Source: Ricinus communis
Taxonomy: Eukaryota > Streptophyta > Magnoliopsida > Malpighiales > Euphorbiaceae
Direction: 5' to 3'
Length of the DNA stretch: 64,000 nucleotides
Assembly: GCF_019578655.1 (NCBI RefSeq)
Contig: NC_063257.1
Location: 29,130,362 to 29,194,361 of the forward strand
Shown here: positions 50,687 through 62,500 of the stretch, one piece after another
Numbering within the stretch: position 1 is the first letter of the stretch
Layout of the letters: every line of letters begins with the position of its first letter
Notes under the pieces: generated by a model
Database searches by the model: none
The model's input: the letters and a program-made list of their open reading frames with translations, nothing else
Told to the model about the DNA's origin: nothing
Position numbers and translations under genes: made by a program

Positions 50687-50837
50687 TAAATCCTCAACAT
50701 TCTTCTACCTTGACTTGCTTTTAGATTTCTTAGGCTGTTGCTTCACTTTTTCGCTTGTATTGTTGCGAATCTTTGCCTCTACAACCTCATTTTTTGTGTC
50801 CTAGTAAGTGGTTGTAGAAACTTCTTATAGTATTGTT
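50687..50837 (-). pseudogene. Gag-pol linker fragment between T6 and another LTR
   Basis: This short remaining stretch of the host element on the minus strand is rich in codons for charged residues. It shows no recognisable domain. It continues on the other side of the next insertion. Confidence 0.5.
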
Positions 50838-52623
50838 TGTTGGGAATTGATATAGACATAATAAAAGATGCAATAAAAGTAAAAAAGATTTAGTTTCCAT
50901 CAAGGATTTCATTGATGTAAAGTAGTCATAATACACAAAATAAGCAAAAGATGGAGAAGGCTTATAAAGGGAGTTTTCAGCCAATCCAAGGAGTGTTTCT
51001 TGCTTTATTGATCCTTGATTAAGAATGATTAATGCACTTCAAAGCTACTCAAATGACCAGCCTCTTTTGGTGATCCATACAAGCTTCTAAGCAAAAATCT
51101 CTTAAACAACTTTTAAAATGTTGAAGATTGAATGCTAGTTCTAAGTAAAGGGGATGAATCAATTAATCTTATTGATTGATTTACTTGGGGTACTCTTCTT
51201 AAGAAAACATTTTTCTTATCAAGACATCAATCCTTCCTTACCGCTCCATAACATCTCTTTATATATATATATGGCCTTTTAATCAAAGTCCTTAATAGGT
51301 TTAGGATTTCTACAAAACCCTAGCTTATATTAAGTTGGGCTTTTATTTTTCTAATTAGACTTTGATTAATTAAGATCTAGTTCATGGATAATAAACTCAT
51401 CTAAGCTTAATAGTATAGGCTTATTAGCTCTTAATTAATTAATTTTTAATTAGGTCCAATAAATATGAGCTTAAGCACAATACTTACTGCCTCATTTTAA
51501 TCCTTACTTAAAGTCTATTTGTGTATGAGGCAAAAGGTTCCTTAAAGCCTATTTGTGTGTGATCTAAAAGGTCTCTAACATGTTTTCAATGAATATGGAT
51601 TATGAATTAAACTCCTTTAATTCAATGTCAATGAATATTTATATATCAAGATTGACATCCATCATGACCACCCAAATATGTAGAAATGATTAAAGTGCTT
51701 TAATCAACTTTTGTAATGAATAATGTTATAATATAATTCAATTCTTTCATTGTACTTTTATCTCAATTGATTCATTGAGTATGGATGCAAGTGTCAACTC
51801 TATAATTGAACCAATCATATTTTTTCTTAATAATTATATATAACATCTTGAATAAGATCTATGAAATACTTTTCATAATTTTTATTCATATAACCTTGGC
51901 CAAGGATTTCCATATTAAAGCATATCAAGAATTATCACGATAAGGTCCCATAATATATTACTTTCGGCAATGAAGTCTTTATTGATAATTTATTTATCTT
52001 CATATGAGTCTTAACCCAATGACTATCCCTTGAGCACTCTATGGATAAGAGGACATAAGATAGTATTAAAGTATAGTAATCTTTATATAAGATAATATAT
52101 TATTATCTCAAGTCTAAGGATAGCGTCTTACATAATTGTCACAAGAGTATTATCCATAAACACTTGGGATAAATTCCATATGGACTATTTGGTAGGATCG
52201 TGTTTAATAAACTTGTTCTTGTAATAAGCACCCATATGCTTATCTTGGAATCCTAATTCCTCAACCTTATAAGACAGGTTGCTTACTTCATAAGTAAGTG
52301 ATAGCACATTGGTAGTCTTGAACGTTTGATCAATATCCAACGATCAATATATGATTCTCAATCAAACATCAACTATGAACAAAGTTTAGGAACGTATGTA
52401 ACGAGAACCTCATCATTATAACTCGCTTTATAATTTCTTCGATATTTGTGTTTACATTCCATGGTATGCATCTCTAACGGTATGAAATATTCTTTGATAA
52501 TACCACGACTACTCATACCATTAAAGAGTTGAACAATGCTTTTGTATGATTATATGTCATAAATTATGATGTATAAATTAACACAGATCATTTGACAACT
52601 CCTTGTCTTTAGGGCATCTAACA
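50838..52623. mobile_element. Putative solo LTR of another (possibly Ty1/copia) family
   Basis: A 1786-bp segment runs from TGTTGGGAATTGATATAG to GGGCATCTAACA, and the host linker continues on both sides. It has no coding sequence. Read from the right on the minus strand it starts TGTTAGATGCCC, a common beginning for plant copia LTRs, so it may be in minus orientation; that is from memory of such LTRs. A clean 5-bp duplication was not found: TATTG near the left end and TATTC at the right end are the nearest. The exact ends are therefore uncertain. Confidence 0.55.
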
Positions 52624-53458
52624 TATTCTACCATTTTGAACTAGGTTTAATGAATGGTGGAATGATGAACCTAGGCTGCTTCTTTTGCGTCTTACTTACT
52701 GATTTATGAGAAATTTGTTTCTACTTCGGTTCTTGAGTCTGCTTCATCTCTTGTATAGCTTGAATCACCAATTTCTTAGGGACCTATCTTCTGTAAAGCA
52801 CTCTTTTAGGATTTGGGTCCTTTGACTTAAGTGAATCCTTTGAAATTGACTTCCTCGCCTCAATCCACTTTCTCTCTTTTTCATTAAGGATTGATATTAA
52901 ATCAAAAGTGGTAGAATTAACAGAAGCCACAAGAGAGAGTAGGTCCTTGTTTATCAACTCGGACTTTTCTTCTCTAAGAATTTGATGAATCATTGATTAA
53001 TCCTATCCTATATCACATTCCTGAAGCCCCAACAAGCGTTTATGGAATGATTCCATGAGCGGGGTGATACTTACAATAATCTTTGTCCTACATCTCCTCT
53101 TTAATCGAGATTTTATTATCAATAGGAACAGTAATGAACTTGTTTTTCAGGAGAAAGTCAAAGATTTCCTCGATCTTCCCTATGTCAAAAGTGTACTGTG
53201 GTTGAGCATTAGTACTAAAATTCTTCTTCCATAGTTCTAGAGTCTTCTTACCAGTAATGGACAAATATGTGATCCTAAGGAGATGATATCAGCCATGACT
53301 ATGTCATGTATATTGACTTCCTCATAGTAGGTGCGCATGGATCTTTTCCTCCTGCAATTATCTTCCCTCAATAGCTCCTCATATTCCAACACTTTGGTAG
53401 CCAGTTCATAGAAACCGTGAAATTCCCATACCTTGAGATTTCTTCCTCAGTTTGATGT
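52624..53458 (-). pseudogene. Gag C-terminal part with zinc-knuckle-like remnant
   Basis: On the minus strand: KIEEIFDFLLKNKFITVPID, then a stop, then DKDYCKYHPAHGI near 53040-53075. In plant Ty3/gypsy gag proteins this segment leads to a Cys-x2-His-type metal-binding motif (YCKYH...H...C), here broken by a stop. A 69-codon frame (52784-52993) follows. Gag would form the particle that packages the element's RNA. Confidence 0.75.
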
Positions 53459-53869
53459 CTAGACCTGTTGTGCCATCTTGACAAACTTTATCTCTAGTAA
53501 GAAAATCTTGCATCGGTTCTTCATCTTTTTGAAACGTGCAATGAACAAATCCACAGTCTCCCCTAGCCTTTGAGTAATCCTAAACAACTTTACTATGCAA
53601 ACTTCTAGTTCTGCTTTGAAAAAGTGAGTTGTGAAATTGCCTTTCCATCTCTTGCCAACTACAAATTGAATTCCTTGGTAGTATAACATATACCAAGTAA
53701 AGGCAATTCCAGTATGTGAATTTGGAAAAAGCCTTAGATTGAAGTTAAAGAAGTTCTCAAAGTTTACCAATTCTCCACACTGGATTGTGAATCTAACAAT
53801 ATGTTCCAAAGTTGATTGTCGACCATCACCTAAAAACAAAAGCAAAATTCGGAATAAGATAACCCCTAG
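53459..53869 (-). pseudogene. Gag capsid part of the Tat element
   Basis: A 128-codon minus frame (53459-53845) contains GRQSTLEHIVRFTIQCGE, LRLFPNSHTGIAFTWYM and RLGETVDLFIARFKKMKNRC. These are the conserved blocks of plant Ty3/gypsy gag (retrotransposon gag family), with the order and spacing expected. The upstream part is separated by T7: the residues before the insertion (PYPR, at 56573 on the right) and after it (GYL, at 53869) join in frame, with a frameshift soon after. Confidence 0.88.
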
Positions 53870-55780
53870 TGCTATACCTCATAATTTTAAATTTTTATTT
53901 CAATTAATTTTGAGGGCATTTTAGTAATTAATATTTTAACATTCAATTAATCAATTATCAAGTGTTAACTAATTCTTTATTTGATTATTTTCATAATAAA
54001 TATTAAGAATGACAATGGGGAGAGTTTGGCCATCCCCATCCCTGCCCCATTAAAGATGAGGCGGGTACGGGATAGAGAAGATTATTTTAAAGTAGGGTCG
54101 GGTTCGGGTAATAACCACTATATTTATTTTATATATTTTTATGCTAAAAATATATTCTTATTACTTTTAAAAAATATACTTATTCAATATTTTAACTATT
54201 TTAAAGCATAATTGAACGAATAAATTCTAGATTTAAATAATATTTAATATATTTCTAATTGCAGCTAAGACTCTTCCTTAGGTGCCTAAGGGCAATTTTC
54301 CCACTGGACAAATTCCCTCCAAGCCCTTCTCCCCCCTCTTCTTCTCTTCCCATATATCTTCCTCCCTCACCTATCACCACCCATTTCCTCCATTTCTACC
54401 GCCAACACCACCAATGAGCCACTAAATCACTTTCCCCACCTTTTCCTCTTGTCGGTGCCACCCTTTCCATTCCCTCTCACCGAAAAATCGATGAGCTTGA
54501 GGGAGAAATCACTTTCCCTCCGTTGTTACTACTCAAGCAGCCTCCTACCAGTGCCTTTCCCGAAACCTCACGCAGGATTCGAGCACTCGGACCACAAAAA
54601 TCCCAAGACCAGCCCTTCCCCGTCGTTTCCCTTGCCAGTAGCCGGTGATCACGCCTCGCCGGAGCAAAATTTTGTTCTTGCGATATGGTGTTCTCCGGTG
54701 AGCTTCATATGGAAATAACATCATTTTTGGGCTCCTCGTATTGCTAGTTTCGCGTGGTACCTTTGAATTTTATTTCCAACACTGTTGGAAATTCTGGCTA
54801 TTGACCTCAATGTTCTCGGGATGCGCGTGGTAGCAGATATTCCTCTCGGAATAAATATTTTTAGACCCGAAAAACTTATTCAATATTATTGGTAATTATT
54901 TAGTTAACTAATTATTATTAATTAATAGTTTAACTTTATATTATTATCGATGATTTTAGTGAATTAATTATTAATTGATAAATGTGATAGATAATTGATT
55001 ATGAGTAATTTAATTAATTATTAGAAAATTGTTTGTAAATTAATTATGGACTTGACAATTAAGTTGGTTAATTTATTATTATTGTAGAATTGTGATGTGT
55101 TGTTGAGTCGACAAAATATTGCAAATGTGAGTGACCCGACTTTCGTTAAATTTTAATAATTATTAGAAGTATTTTTAGCAGGTTATGTACATGTTCTATA
55201 TAAGGTAAATGTCTGTATTTTAAGGGAAATTCTGCTAAACTTTTGGTAGAATTTCCAAATTGGGAGTAGTTAGGGTTTTTAGCAGTCTAATTCTAAAAAG
55301 TTTAGGTGTATGATTAATTTTGAAATTTTATATTAATTAAATTATTTCCGTTATTAGATACTCCAACGGTTCAGCCAGCTCCACTGGAGTCGTAAAAGCA
55401 GCTTGAGGAATTATTTGAACTATAAATTAAAGTTATTTAATCAATCATATTTATGTCATGTCATTATTTAATTTCAATGTCATTTAAGTATTATTATTAT
55501 TTTTTTATTGATGATATCATTACCGTTATTATTATTATTATTACCGTGAATCTTGCATTTCGATTACCATATATATTTTAACCTATGCTATTAAATTTTT
55601 CATTTAATATTAAATTAGATAATATTATTCTTATTTTTATGATTCATATTACTATTATTATTATTGTTGTTGCTATAATTTTAATATTATCTGGGATGAG
55701 GATCGTAGTAGAACGTGCTACCTGATAGGTTGCATCAGGACCTCATGCACACCGGTGTAAATCAGAGAAAGGTATTGAAA

Positions 55781-55820
<40 letters not shown>

Positions 55821-56572
55821 TGCCCTAGTCAAGCACAACTTTCTGAGGTTACGAGATTTAGAAATTACTGGAGAAAAGGTCAATGGTCGAGCTTCGCTCT
55901 TTAGGCATTGAGTAAATTGAAGTGACCAAACTGGATTTAAGGACCATGATTGAGCTTTGCTTTCTGGGCGCCAATCTTATTGGAAATAAGAGAGTCTACT
56001 GGCAAATAGAATTGAAGTCTAGGGTTTACTAATGTTCTTGCCCTACTTTTATTAAAATTGATTTTTTTAAAAATTAATGATATTGACGCATGATTAATTA
56101 TTTAGATAATTATTTGATTGCGGTGGTTGCATTTATTATTGGATGATATGATTTTAACTCACTCTCGAGACTAACAATCTCATTAGATGACAGTTAGGAC
56201 TTCCTGCAGTTTCTCTATTTTGTCAGCCCAATTTTCTTCTCCTTCGGGCTCAGCGTAATTCTTAATTGTATTTTTGAATATTTATTTATCTAGATACTTC
56301 GCAGTACTTATTTTAAGGTTTATTTTATTATATGATTTGGCATGTTATATACTTTAGTGTTGTAAGAACTTAGATTGTTGATGAAGTGATATAGTCTATG
56401 GAAATGTGTAATGGTTATATTTGATAACTATTATTGAGTAGGATAATGGCATGTTGGGAAAAAATTGTTTTATTTAAATTTTTTATTTATCAAGCTTGCT
56501 GCGGGTATCAGTAGTCTTTGGCAATACCTATTCCTTAGCGGTGATCACGAGCTTACAGATCGAATCGTAATA
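53870..56572 (+). mobile_element. Family T solo LTR, copy T7 (diverged)
   Basis: A 2703-bp, older-looking copy starts TGCTATACC and ends ATCGTAATA where other copies have GTCGTGACA. Flanks are CCTAG (53865-53869) and CCTTG (56573-56577), a 5-bp duplication with one mismatch. It keeps the family layout: a GC-richer core (54280-54720), a conserved block with GGTAGAATTTCC near 55242, three degenerate hairpin subrepeats (55825, 55887, 55950), and a terminal block from about 56490. A 35-bp AT tract lies at 55782-55816. A G-rich stretch (54010-54115) with GGCGGGTACGGG is not shared with the other copies and may be a small nested insertion. Confidence 0.82.
55782..55816. repeat. AT microsatellite inside T7
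   Basis: About 17 AT units, the longest such tract in the window. Confidence 0.95.
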
Positions 56573-57050
56573 CCTTGGATAAGGATTATCCTGATCATTA
56601 TAGTCAAGATATGGCTTTTGAAATTAAGGAAATTTTATTTGATAAAGGCTAGGTCCATAAATTTCCTATATCACTTCCCTCATCGCATCAACAATAAAGT
56701 TAGTTTGAGGAAAATGCATCTAAGGAACTAGTACTTGAGGAATGTTTTTTTTTTTTGTTCATTCTAGTGTATGGAATTCTTTGAGGAATAGGTTTTGCCT
56801 CATACATGCAAGGCTGAGTTTAGGATTGGTTGTTCTATGGAATTGTTGATGAATCAAACCCCCAAATTGGTGGCAATTCTGCAATGGGTCTTAACAAATC
56901 ATGGATTTTCTTCCTCGCAGTGAGGAGGTTGATAAAATTCCTTAGCCTGCCTTTGGATCTGATTCACAGTAAGGGAATCCCCTAAGGATTTCCCCCTTAG
57001 CTCCTCACCATGGTGTCTAGTATGTTTGACAATAAGATGCAATAAATATA
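56573..57050 (-). pseudogene. Gag N-terminal part of the Tat element
   Basis: On the minus strand, next to T7, FQKPYLDYNDQDNPYPR is the segment that precedes the capsid blocks in this gag family. Farther upstream the frame is broken by many stops, and no start codon can be chosen. No 5' LTR or primer-binding site is visible between here and 57674, so the element has lost its 5' end. Confidence 0.7.
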
Positions 57051-57665
57051 ACACTGAAACAATAATTAGAAAGCTTTAAAAATTTGATTGCAGAAAGTAA
57101 TCGACTTACAAATGTAATTGAATGCTGAGGAGTACTTGAAAGCTTCGATCAATTTGGAAATTAATGACTACAGATTGCTTTACTATACTAAGGATTGCTT
57201 TTCTAATCTAATGATTTTTCCTTGGCTGGCACTTGTTTTCCTTCCTTCTCACTTCATAAGGACGTGCTTTAAACTTTTAAAAAACTCATTAACTAACTTC
57301 CCACATTCACGCTTCCTCATTTTTCACATGTCAATAATCCTTAAGGATTATTAAACCAACTCATGGTTAGTAGGCAAATGATTTATTCGTGAGTCAGGAA
57401 TCTGAATATGAGCCAAAAGCCATGGATTTCAGGATTTGAATCAACATTAAATGGATTCTATTTATAGATCTGGACAAATTTACTAGGCTTGGGCTAGTGA
57501 GAAATTTAGGTATAAACATATACTAATAAATAATAATCAAGTACAAAGTATACTATCAAAATAAAAAAAAAAAATTCAATTTGATAATTTGTATATATCT
57601 TTCTAAGAGCATTTTCAATTCTCTTTATACATGTCGAACTCTTTATTTTAAAGAGTCATGTCACA
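57051..57665. other. Unassigned AT-rich stretch
   Basis: It contains a 78-codon plus frame (57118-57354) with no feature that I recognise, and an A-run near 57561. It may be the remains of the Tat 5' untranslated region or older intergenic DNA. Confidence 0.4.
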
Positions 57666-57674
57666 AAATAATAA

Positions 57675-58869
57675 GGCAAAATGCATTACCAAGTCCCCAA
57701 ACTATTCGAGTTTATTGCACTGAGCTCCTATATATTTATTGTGTTTTATTAAACTCCTGAACATTTATTTCTTATTCTATTAAGGAACTTTTTCATATAA
57801 TTGTCAGCATAAAACCAAAATAACTAATGATGTTTAAATTAATATTTAAAAATCAATCTAGATCCACATCATTTTTTACATGTAATTTTGCATCTAGGTG
57901 AACCTAAATCTAACTTTCTTCTTCCTCTTGAATTCAATAGGTATCATAAAGAAACCCTAAGTTTTTTTTTCTTGAAAAGCTTAATAACTTACTTCTCTTG
58001 TTTAATTTCTTTACTTCTTTAAGACCTTTTTCCCATATTTATTCAACTTACCTTTCTCTTCTTTGTATCAGCTTGAAATTGTCCTTTATTGTTCACTCCT
58101 TTTATATTTTCTTGATACACCATATAATCATTAATATTCTCTACGGTATGCATCTCCTCCGTTACATTTAATTTCTCATCTTCATTAACTGCATTAGATT
58201 CTTTCATAAGCTCTTTGTTCTCTCTGATATTAAGACTCAAAATTGATTTTTCGCCATTCTGTTTTATTTGCCTTCTTTTTATACACTCTTAACCCACCAA
58301 ATCAATTTATTATAAAAAAAATCAAAATTATGCCAGAGCAGTTAAGTGATGTCGGCAAAGGTAAAGGGAGGTGAGGAGTATAAAAGACGGGTCGGAGACA
58401 GCGGGGCTCCTAGAAATGGATGCATTCAGTAAGCTACGTGTCTTTATTCTTGGCACCATTAGAGGTCTCTACTGGGGTATTCTGAATGATCAACCGTTCA
58501 TCTGATTCTAATACTTTTTAAAGAAGTTTTGCTTTGCTTTTCATATTTGTTTCTTGCTGCCATGCACTTTCACAATTTGATTTGTTTTTTTCTTAATTCT
58601 TATAAATAAAAATTGACGCTCAATTAGATAAGTTAATGCTAATAATCTTAATAAGTTCCTAATGTGTCGAAGTCATCCTAATTAGTCTCATCTCAATTCA
58701 TGTCACGCATTTTTAATGGAAAGCGAAAACAACACTCTCAATTTCTATCAAAAAGGTCTTTAATAAAATAACAAATAATTGTTAAGGGGCTCAATAAAAC
58801 ACAATTGATGTACACGGGCTAGTTGCAATAAATACTAAATAGTTCAAGAGCCTTTTAATGGATGTTACC
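57675..58869. mobile_element. Non-autonomous Mutator-like element (MULE)
   Basis: The 1195-bp segment has long inverted ends of about 110 bp: GGCAAAATGCATTACCAAG at the left matches, on the other strand, GGTAACATCCATTAAAAGG at the right. Both ends continue with shared words such as AACTATT and TTGTGTTTTATT. Flanking 9-bp duplications are AAATAATAA (57666-57674) and AAATAACAA (58870-58878), matching at 8 of 9 positions. Long inverted ends and a 9-bp duplication are typical of Mutator-like elements. No transposase is present. The interior holds a 65-codon minus frame (58043-58240) rich in Glu, Asn and Lys, ending TKKRKVS, and a GC-richer piece (58350-58500) with TATAAAAG at 58379. These could be captured host fragments. 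Confidence 0.82.
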
Positions 58870-58878
58870 AAATAACAA

Positions 58879-59572
58879 TTCAATGTATACTTTATTCTAT
58901 TATGTTATTTCTTTGTTTTGGGGAATAAAAAAAATAAAATTTCATAATTATTTTATTTTTAACTCTATATATATAGAAAACTATATTTTATTTTTTATTT
59001 TATATTTAATAAATATACTATAAATTTCTATATATTTAATTATATAATTTTTATTTTTTTATTAGTTAAAATTTAAAATATAAATATTAAAATTATTAAT
59101 ATTTATAGAATAAAATAAAAATAAAATATATAAATATTTAAATTTTTATTAATATTTTCTTATTATAAAAACGATATTTTTTAAAATAAAGAATATAAAA
59201 TAATAAATAAAATCCTACGCCGAACCATTTACTTTCGAATAAATAAATCTTGGAATATATACTTTTTTTCATTTTTTTGTCTTTTTTTTAAAGAAACTCC
59301 TCGTAATGCCTGTGTCGCTCATCTCTCTCACTTCTGTGCCTACCAGTGAGAAACCGGAACCCATTTCTGCAATTTAATTAGAAAAGGCGCCGCTTTAGAG
59401 ATAGAAGCTCCTTTTGCTGGTACGTATCTCTGAATAGCTTCATGCTCGTTAGTTATCGTATCGTCTGTGTTTCTGTTATTTGTTCTTTCTTTTCTCTTGT
59501 ATGTAGCTATATCCTCTGCCAACGATTTTATTTCAAGTTGTTGCTGAAATTGTTGGGATAGATTGGTGGGTA
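58879..59572 (+). promoter_or_regulatory. Presumed promoter and 5' untranslated region of the dihydroorotate dehydrogenase gene
   Basis: This is all that separates the MULE from the start codon. The first 350 bp are strongly AT-rich. A CT-rich stretch follows (59300-59335), as is usual near plant transcription starts. AATATATAC near 59255 is the best TATA candidate. A 5'-UTR intron is possible at 59420-59506 (donor GGTACGT, T-rich tract, acceptor ATGTAG). None of this is proven by sequence alone. Confidence 0.45.
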
Positions 59573-62500
59573 ATGGCTGCCAGGGCTTCGAGGAGGTTAC
59601 TGAGAGAGTTTCTGTACAAAAAGAGGACAATTGTTGGAGGTGTGCGATGTATGAACTCGTCTGCACCAGAAACTCTTCCTAAAATACCTCACTTCTCCAG
59701 AAAAGTATTTTCTTTTTAAAGCTCTTTCTGTCTCTACTTTAATATACGTATAAATGGATTCTTGAGTTATTCAGTTATTTGTTACTTTGAATTGTAGGGT
59801 AGGCTGTTGACGGGAGCCACCATAGGACTTGTTATTGCTGGAGGAGCATATGTGAGTACTGTGGATGAAGCAACTTTCTGGTACTTTATTCAGTTCTCTC
59901 ATTATTATTCTTTTCCCTCCCCCAACCAACCACCCCCCCTTCCCCCCCCCTTCTTTTTGCTAATGTTTATGTCAAATACAATAAAGAAAAGCAAAAGGGT
60001 ATTAGCAAGTTAGTTAATGTAAGCTTTGGCTTGTTCATTTCTGTCACATTTTCTGTATTTTAATGCTTGATTTCCATATTCGAAGGTTACTCTAGATTAC
60101 TTGTTATTTTGATGCCTAGATTGGAACTTATTCTGCATAAGCTATTAATTGCAGCGGTTGGCTATTCAATGCGACAAAACTTGTGAATCCATTTTTTGCC
60201 CTTCTAGATGCGGAGGATGCTCATACACTTGCTGTATCAGCTGCTGCTCGTGGTTGGGTTCCAAGGGAGAAGAGGTCTGACCCATCCATTTTAGGATTAG
60301 AGGTTTGGGGAAGAAAGTTCTCTAACCCATTAGGTCTTGCTGCTGGTTTTGATAAAAATGCTGAGGCTGTTGAAGGCTTGCTTGGTTTGGGTTTTGGCTC
60401 TGTAGAGGTTGGCTCTGTTACCCCTGTTCCGCAAGAGGGTAATCCAAAGCCGCGCATTTTCAGATTGCGTGAGGAAGGGTAAGAATCTCGTTCAAGTGTT
60501 TTAGCACTTTAAAATATATCAATATTTAAATTATAAGTTGCTTCAAGTTGTGATAATGGTGTTTTTTGCATTTCTGAATCTATACAAGTGTTTTAACACT
60601 TATATAATTATCTGATCTATCTCGCCAGGGCAATTATCAATCGCTGTGGCTTTAACAGTGAAGGAATTGTTGCTGTTGCAAAGCGATTGGGTGCCCAGCA
60701 TGGAAAGAGGAAGTTGGATGAAACTTCAAGCACTTCATCTTCTCCAAGCGATGACGTCAAACATGGAGGTAAAGCTGGTCCTGGCATTCTTGGGGTTAAT
60801 CTTGGGAAGAACAAGACAAGTGAGGATGCTGCTGCGGATTATGTACAAGGGGTTCATACGTTATCTCAGTATGCTGATTACTTGGTAAGTAGATTCTTCT
60901 TGATGCCTTGGCATGATTATGTAGGGGCTGGCAGAGCCTATTGGCAATCCCCCAATTAGGCTTAATTTCTCTTGCTTGCATTTTAAATTTCCATAAAACT
61001 ATATCTAAAGCGAGAACTTAAAAGTATAGGTGCCAGTTAAATAGCCCTTCTATCTGTTCAGAGGAGATAACTTTGAAATGGACGCCATGTATTTGCTATA
61101 AGAGATACACTGTAATGCAGATTCATATTATAGAATTCCATAAGAGTTTTAAGTTGTATCATTATGAAACAAATGAAGATTGATATTGGATGTTCCAGGA
61201 AGATTTTTTGTTGATTTTAGATTAGGGTTAGATGTACATATCAGGAAATTGGTCATATATGAATGATATGCCTCCTTTATCTTCAGATGAGTAGGGAAAA
61301 TTATGCAAATTAAATAGAATTGCTATTTTTGTGGGCTTGCACTAGTAGGATCTAGGACTTGTATCAAGCAAGGCTTGCACTAGACTCGCCTCATGGTTAG
61401 AATTGCTTTATACAAAATTTAAATGTAGCAATCCAAAAGCATAAATGCTGTAATTCTTATTCAGAGTTAGGAATGTGTTATAAAGTGTTACAAGTAATTA
61501 TTTTTTTCTGAAACTCAAATATATTTTTTTTGTTCCTGGACTCCTTTTTAGATATAAGATCTGGACTTGCATATTGGAAGAAATATACCCAATGACCAAT
61601 TAGTATGTCTAGTAAAACTCAAAAAGAAAAAAAAAAAAAAAGAACTCAGTTTTAAGACCTAATACATGGTAGCCCAGTTATTTCCAGCAGAGATTGAAAT
61701 TTGGTAATAGTGTAAGGTACTATATTCCTATATGAACATATAAATCATTAGTCTGCAGCTGTTTGAATAACATTGAATCAAATTCCTACATCTATATCTT
61801 GAAAATAACTTAGGGTTTCAAATTGTCAACCTGTATCTAGGACTACAATATAAATTTATTTTGATTTTTCCTCTTGCTTTCCAGAAGCTTGTTGTTGGTT
61901 GCATCAGTTGTACTGAATTGAGAATTATTAACTCAGCATGGATAGATCAAAACAAACAGTGATTTGTATGTTTGTAATAAGACTGGCACATCTGTGATTG
62001 GTTTAGCACATATTGGACTTTTATCATTGTTGAACATGCTTTTAGCATAGTTAGGAGTGATGTTCCTCAGCTACAATCTTCTGTCATTTCTTCTAAGTTT
62101 ACCAGTGTTTCAAGGCATTGTTATTTTCAGTGTTTTGTTTGTTCAGATGTCAAGGGATTATGTTATGTTTGTATTAACATGACATTATGTAATCCCTCCT
62201 TTTGCAGGTTATTAATGTTTCATCACCCAATACTCCTGGATTGCGAATGCTTCAGGGAAGAAAACAATTAAAGGACCTTGTTAAGAAGGTATTGAAGAGA
62301 TAAAGATATAGGGTGAACTTACTGTTATCTTTCTAATTTATCTTATGTTCTGATGCTGAATCAAGTTCTTGACTTTTGCCTATCATTTAGGTTCAAGCTG
62401 CTCGTGATGAAATGCAGTGGGGTGAGGAGGGCCCACCTCCTCTGCTTGTAAAGATTGCACCTGACTTGTCCAAGGAAGACCTAGAAGACATTGCAGCAGT

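Noticed and set aside
50829..52628. A 5-bp duplication TATTG/TATTC for the copia-like LTR
   Set aside because: The left word is two bases away from the TG end and there is one mismatch, so it may be chance. The ends are therefore reported as uncertain.
58043..58240. A 65-codon frame ending in a nuclear-localisation-like TKKRKVS
   Set aside because: It is short, isolated, inside a non-autonomous MULE and without supporting splice sites. The basic motif alone is weak evidence.
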